A stretch of 64,000 nucleotides of DNA from Rhabditophanes sp. KR3021 (taxonomy: Eukaryota > Nematoda > Chromadorea > Rhabditida > Alloionematidae): contig CAUJLY010000004.1 of NCBI GenBank assembly GCA_963281155.1, positions 4,216,001 through 4,280,000 on the forward strand, given 5' to 3'. The first letter of the stretch is position 1, and each line of letters starts with the position of its first letter. Shown piece by piece: positions 46,642 to 64,000 of the stretch. A program made the translations under genes and the position numbers. The notes under the pieces are model-generated. The model worked only from the letters and a program-made list of their open reading frames with translations. It searched no databases and had not been told where the DNA came from.

Positions 46642-48388
46642 TTTAAATATTGTGTTATGAAATCTAAAATATTCAAAAAATTGAACATATGAATAAATTA
46701 AGTGGGCGGTAGACTCAAAACAAATATTGAAGATTTTGCTTTTTGACTAAATGAAAAATGCAATCTTTTTATTAGTTACAATGGTCCGATATGGTGCAAA
46801 CATGTGGTAGAAGATATTTGTTGCATAATAATTGAAAACATCAATTCGAGCCCACAAGTCATCCTGTTATGGCACTTCAGAACCTTGTTAACATTCTGAC
46901 CAAGATTTTTAGTTGGAAGTAATAATAAAGTTTAATATAATAAGCCACGTCATCGTGAAGATTTTTTATATAGCATTGAAATTCTAATATTATGGGAGCA
47001 TTTTTTTGCTCATTAGCATAATAAAAACAAACTAAGTGATTTACAAAATACAATAATTATACCACAATATTCTCTAAAGGGTACTAAAGTTTTCAAACTC
47101 AGAATTCAAAGGATTTTGTGGGTGTAAATTATCTGGAATATCTTAAAACTACAAAAAGTTAATTGTTTTTGTTAAATTTATTCAAAAATACTTATATCTA
47201 AAGTAATGTGACAGGAAAAAACAACCAAATAAATATGGAATTACAAATCATGCCCCTTCCTTTCATACTTATTACACTCCAAAATCATTTTTGTATTTTT
47301 CGAAATAATAAGTAATTCATTTAATGTAAAAATAATTGTATGAGGCCAAAAAGAACAAATTACATTAATTTACCTTAGATTATACTAATTTATAATGGAT
47401 CACTTTCAAATTAAATATTTTATTTAGTAACTATGACTAACAAAAAATTGGAAGTGACGGTGGATTACTATTTCCCACTATTTATATAAACTAATTAAAT
47501 GAGCTTACCAAAAAATGTTTAAAAAATGCAACTTTAATATGTAAAGTAGTACTGTAAGCGAGTCTAATTATATAACTCAAATAAATTTTGTTATTTGAAA
47601 TTAAGCAATGATAACGTCATTCGAATGATCTTGAAAAACAATAAACGGAATGATGGGTTTTGGCAATTTAAATCTACTAATATAGTCATTTACTTTTAAT
47701 AAATCCCTCAAAGAATACATAAAATGGATTGCGAGAAATAATTTAATACCTATTTTAGGATGTTAACAATGGGATGTACTGTGATAGATATTTATGGCGG
47801 ATATTATATAAAGATTTTAATGTTAAATATGAGGTGTTTCCGAAATGCGGTGAATGGGAGTATAAATAATTCATAACGTCACTATACAGATTGAATTTAT
47901 CTTTGCAGACAATAAATAATTTCAAAAGCATATTACATTCAATTTGAAGTGATTTAATTTATATAATATAAAATATTTGTGGCAAAGTTTGTGATAGAAT
48001 GATTGGCAATGTTAAATTATGTATACAAAATTGCAAGGAACGTTTAGTTGATATCAGTTGTAAAAAAGTTTGACATGGCAATCTTTGAGCCATTTACACC
48101 CCCTTTATAATGTTTATTATTTTAAAATACTTCAAAATATTTGTAAAGGAGTGGTAATGCTTAGAGCATCGCCATATTAAACTTATTTTGAGTGATATTA
48201 AAGTTTTCTTATTAATATTTAAAATTAGATTGTCCCAATAAAAGATGTGTTATATTAGCATATTGTATTAGTGAATTATATTTGAAAATATATATGATAA
48301 AGTTGTAGTCTTTCAAAACAAATAAAATATTTAATTTAACAAATAACATAGGCATTTTGAAATTAATTCATATCATTATCATACAACA
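46642..48388. other. 1.7-kb gene-poor region
   Basis: Between the secreted-peptide gene and the 3' end of tmc. AT-rich, with no convincing ORF, repeat or RNA gene. Confidence 0.5.
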
Positions 48389-58844
<10,456 letters not shown>

Positions 58845-60285
58845 TTTGGCCGTCCTTGTCTCGTTTTCGAAAGAACAGAAGGTATGTGGGAGAGTCCTCA
58901 AATTACAATTTGCTTTTTAAAACTTTTTTAAAGTAATGTTGGAAGTTAACGGATATGGCGGATTTTATAAGTTCTTTAGAGATGTCAAACTGAAGAAGCT
59001 GAAGCAACTTTAGTATACACACAAGCTACTGACTTTATGTGTTAAATTGATATTTTTGCTTTCTATAACAATTTTTAATATAATTCCTATTGTTTTTAAC
59101 TATTACAAAAAGTTATCTCTTCGCAATACAATTAAAATATTATCACTATCAATTTTAAATATCATTCATTATAGATATTATTATGTTGCGATATCTTGTT
59201 TTTACACATTATAACAAATTTCTTTTCTAAAAAGAACCAAATTTGACTTATTTTAAAAACGATGTTCTTTAGTCTAAAGGGAGCTTCTTCATAACTTGTG
59301 GTTCTCTTGTTTATCCTTAAAGTACTATTCATTATGATATCGTGTATAACTGTTATCATCTTTACACTTCTTGTTTGAACAACAGTTATCACAAAGCTTA
59401 GAAGCTTTGCATAAAAACTAAGATACAAGATAATTCCCTAATGGGGGTAACAAAATATATTAGTAATGTCAGATAAGATTTATTTGGGGTAGACTTAACA
59501 GAACTTGCAAATTTGGTGAAAGATTTTATAGAGAATGGAATGAACAATAAAAATAACCCAATTTTGTAAGAAATTAAAATGGAATAATTATTAAATACGT
59601 GAATAAGGATCATTGGTAAGATAATTGACTTTAACAAGAAGTAGAATATAAATTTATTGTAAATTGCAAAACCGAATTGGTCCAGTGAATGTAAAAATCA
59701 TTCATTTACTTGGATAAACAAAGTGTATATTTTAAAACTTTTCTAAATCATGTATTTACCTCGATTAACAAAACATTGCATTTTCAAAAGTGTACATGCC
59801 TAGATTTGCAACATAAGAAGGCTTTTAAAAATTGTTTCTTGCCTCATTTATACTATAATGACATGCAGTGCCCTATGCATTGTCATAGTTTGCCACTTCG
59901 CTGATAATGGTCTTAAAGTTTACCAATTTTCCCCTTGATTTAAAAATAATAGGACCATATATAAATTAAAGAACTCGTTACACTTAGTTACATACTTTAT
60001 TTTTTAAATAATGGCTACTATTTATTGTTGATTTGAATAGTATATAATGAAGTTGAAAATATTAAATTTGACTTTATAACGTATTAATTTTTTGCACTCA
60101 AAGCGCAATTTATAAGCGAAACGGAAAGAAATGTGTTGAACGATATTAGATTAAATACAAATAACATATATCTGCTTGGACGGTATCAATAGAGTAATAA
60201 TATTTTTTGTTGAGTTGTATTGCAGTTAATCAAGAGATAAATGAATGACAAAAAAATAATAAGTTATCAAATCATATACCAGTTA
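58845..60285. other. Intergenic between tmc and pkn-1
   Basis: About 1.4 kb with the tmc promoter and the pkn-1 3' UTR. The ORFs at 59162-59904 are short and composition-driven. No RNA gene or repeat seen. Confidence 0.5.
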
Positions 60286-63727
<3,442 letters not shown>

Positions 63728-63887
63728 CTGAAAGAGATATATTAACTTGTAAACCCAGATTTGTATTATAAGTTTTGTATAAATAATTATATCTAGCTTT
63801 ACACTTTAAAATTAAACTATTATTTATATGTCATGGTATTTGAGATCAAATTTAATACTTCATGCCAACTGACGTATTAGATACATT

Positions 63888-63991
63888 GCGGAGAACATTA
63901 AAGTTATTCTTATCAATGCCCTACGAGGTCAATTTACTAACTCAAACTGCAGCAAGTTTCTTGCAAATTTGTTTTGGAAATAGCTAAACTG
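63888..63991 (+). pseudogene. TNSNSGK-family fragment (copy F) at the right edge
   Basis: IAENIKVILINALRGQFTNS then NCSKF matches IESILINALRDQVTNSNSGK of copy A at most positions. It stops at TAG near 63989 and is truncated or continues in another frame beyond the edge. It lies in the pkn-1 intron upstream of 63727, again antisense. Confidence 0.5.
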
Positions 63992-64000
63992 ATTGTAAAT

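Overview
The window is nuclear DNA of an AT-rich nematode. The gene set indicates this: a Major Sperm Protein (MSP) domain gene, a WAGO-type Argonaute, the nematode trehalose-6-phosphate phosphatase GOB-1, a Warthog-type Hedgehog-related protein, a LACT-type beta-lactamase-like protein with N-terminal tandem-repeat domains, and TMC and PKN orthologues. Most introns are 40-60 nt with GTAAGT-like donors and short T-rich acceptors (TTTCAG/TTTTAG). The species cannot be named from the sequence. I assembled spliced models by eye, checking reading phase across each junction, so coordinates are predictions.

Layout. 1-158: 3' end of an unidentified plus-strand gene. 2.1-4.3 kb: gob-1 (minus), with an MSP-domain gene on the opposite strand inside its last intron. 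4.3-10.1 kb: long gene-poor stretch. 10.1-12.1 kb: two unrecognised plus-strand genes. 12.3-15.0 kb: slicer-dead WAGO Argonaute (minus) with a +1 frame break near its end. 15.9-17.1 kb: decayed plus-strand gene. 17.5-21.1 kb: THADA/Trm732-like HEAT-repeat protein (minus). 21.2-22.4 kb: second decayed gene. 22.6-23.5 kb: serpin fragment and a tiny ORF. 23.9-25.5 kb: FRMD4-like FERM protein (minus), divergent from an hnRNP H/F-like three-RRM gene (25.8-27.5 kb, plus). 27.7 kb: membrane micro-ORF. 28.8-32.4 kb: BPI/LBP-like secreted lipid-binding protein (plus). 33.2-37.3 kb: LACT-like protein (plus). 37.3-37.9 kb: small acidic gene (minus). 38.8-40.9 kb: Warthog-like secreted protein (minus). 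41.2-44.0 kb: synaptotagmin-like protein (minus). 46.3-46.6 kb: small secreted, possibly neuropeptide, precursor (minus). 48.4-58.8 kb: TMC channel (minus). 60.3 kb to beyond the right edge: protein kinase N (minus, 5' end outside).

The main pattern is intronic. The introns of gob-1, the BPI-like gene, the LACT gene, tmc and pkn-1 carry other coding sequence or decayed coding remnants, and every one I could orient runs antisense to its host. Several remnants belong to one dispersed family with a shared block (...LR.Q.TNSNSGK...M.P....VA..I..DF...). Another remnant resembles a GIY-YIG endonuclease domain. I did not recognise this family and regard it as the best candidate here for something undescribed.

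Other points are two GC-AG introns, a 9-nt microexon and an unspliceable-looking exon in tmc, an apparent 26-nt intron in the synaptotagmin-like gene, and C/G-richer codon use in the Argonaute and MSP genes than in their neighbours.
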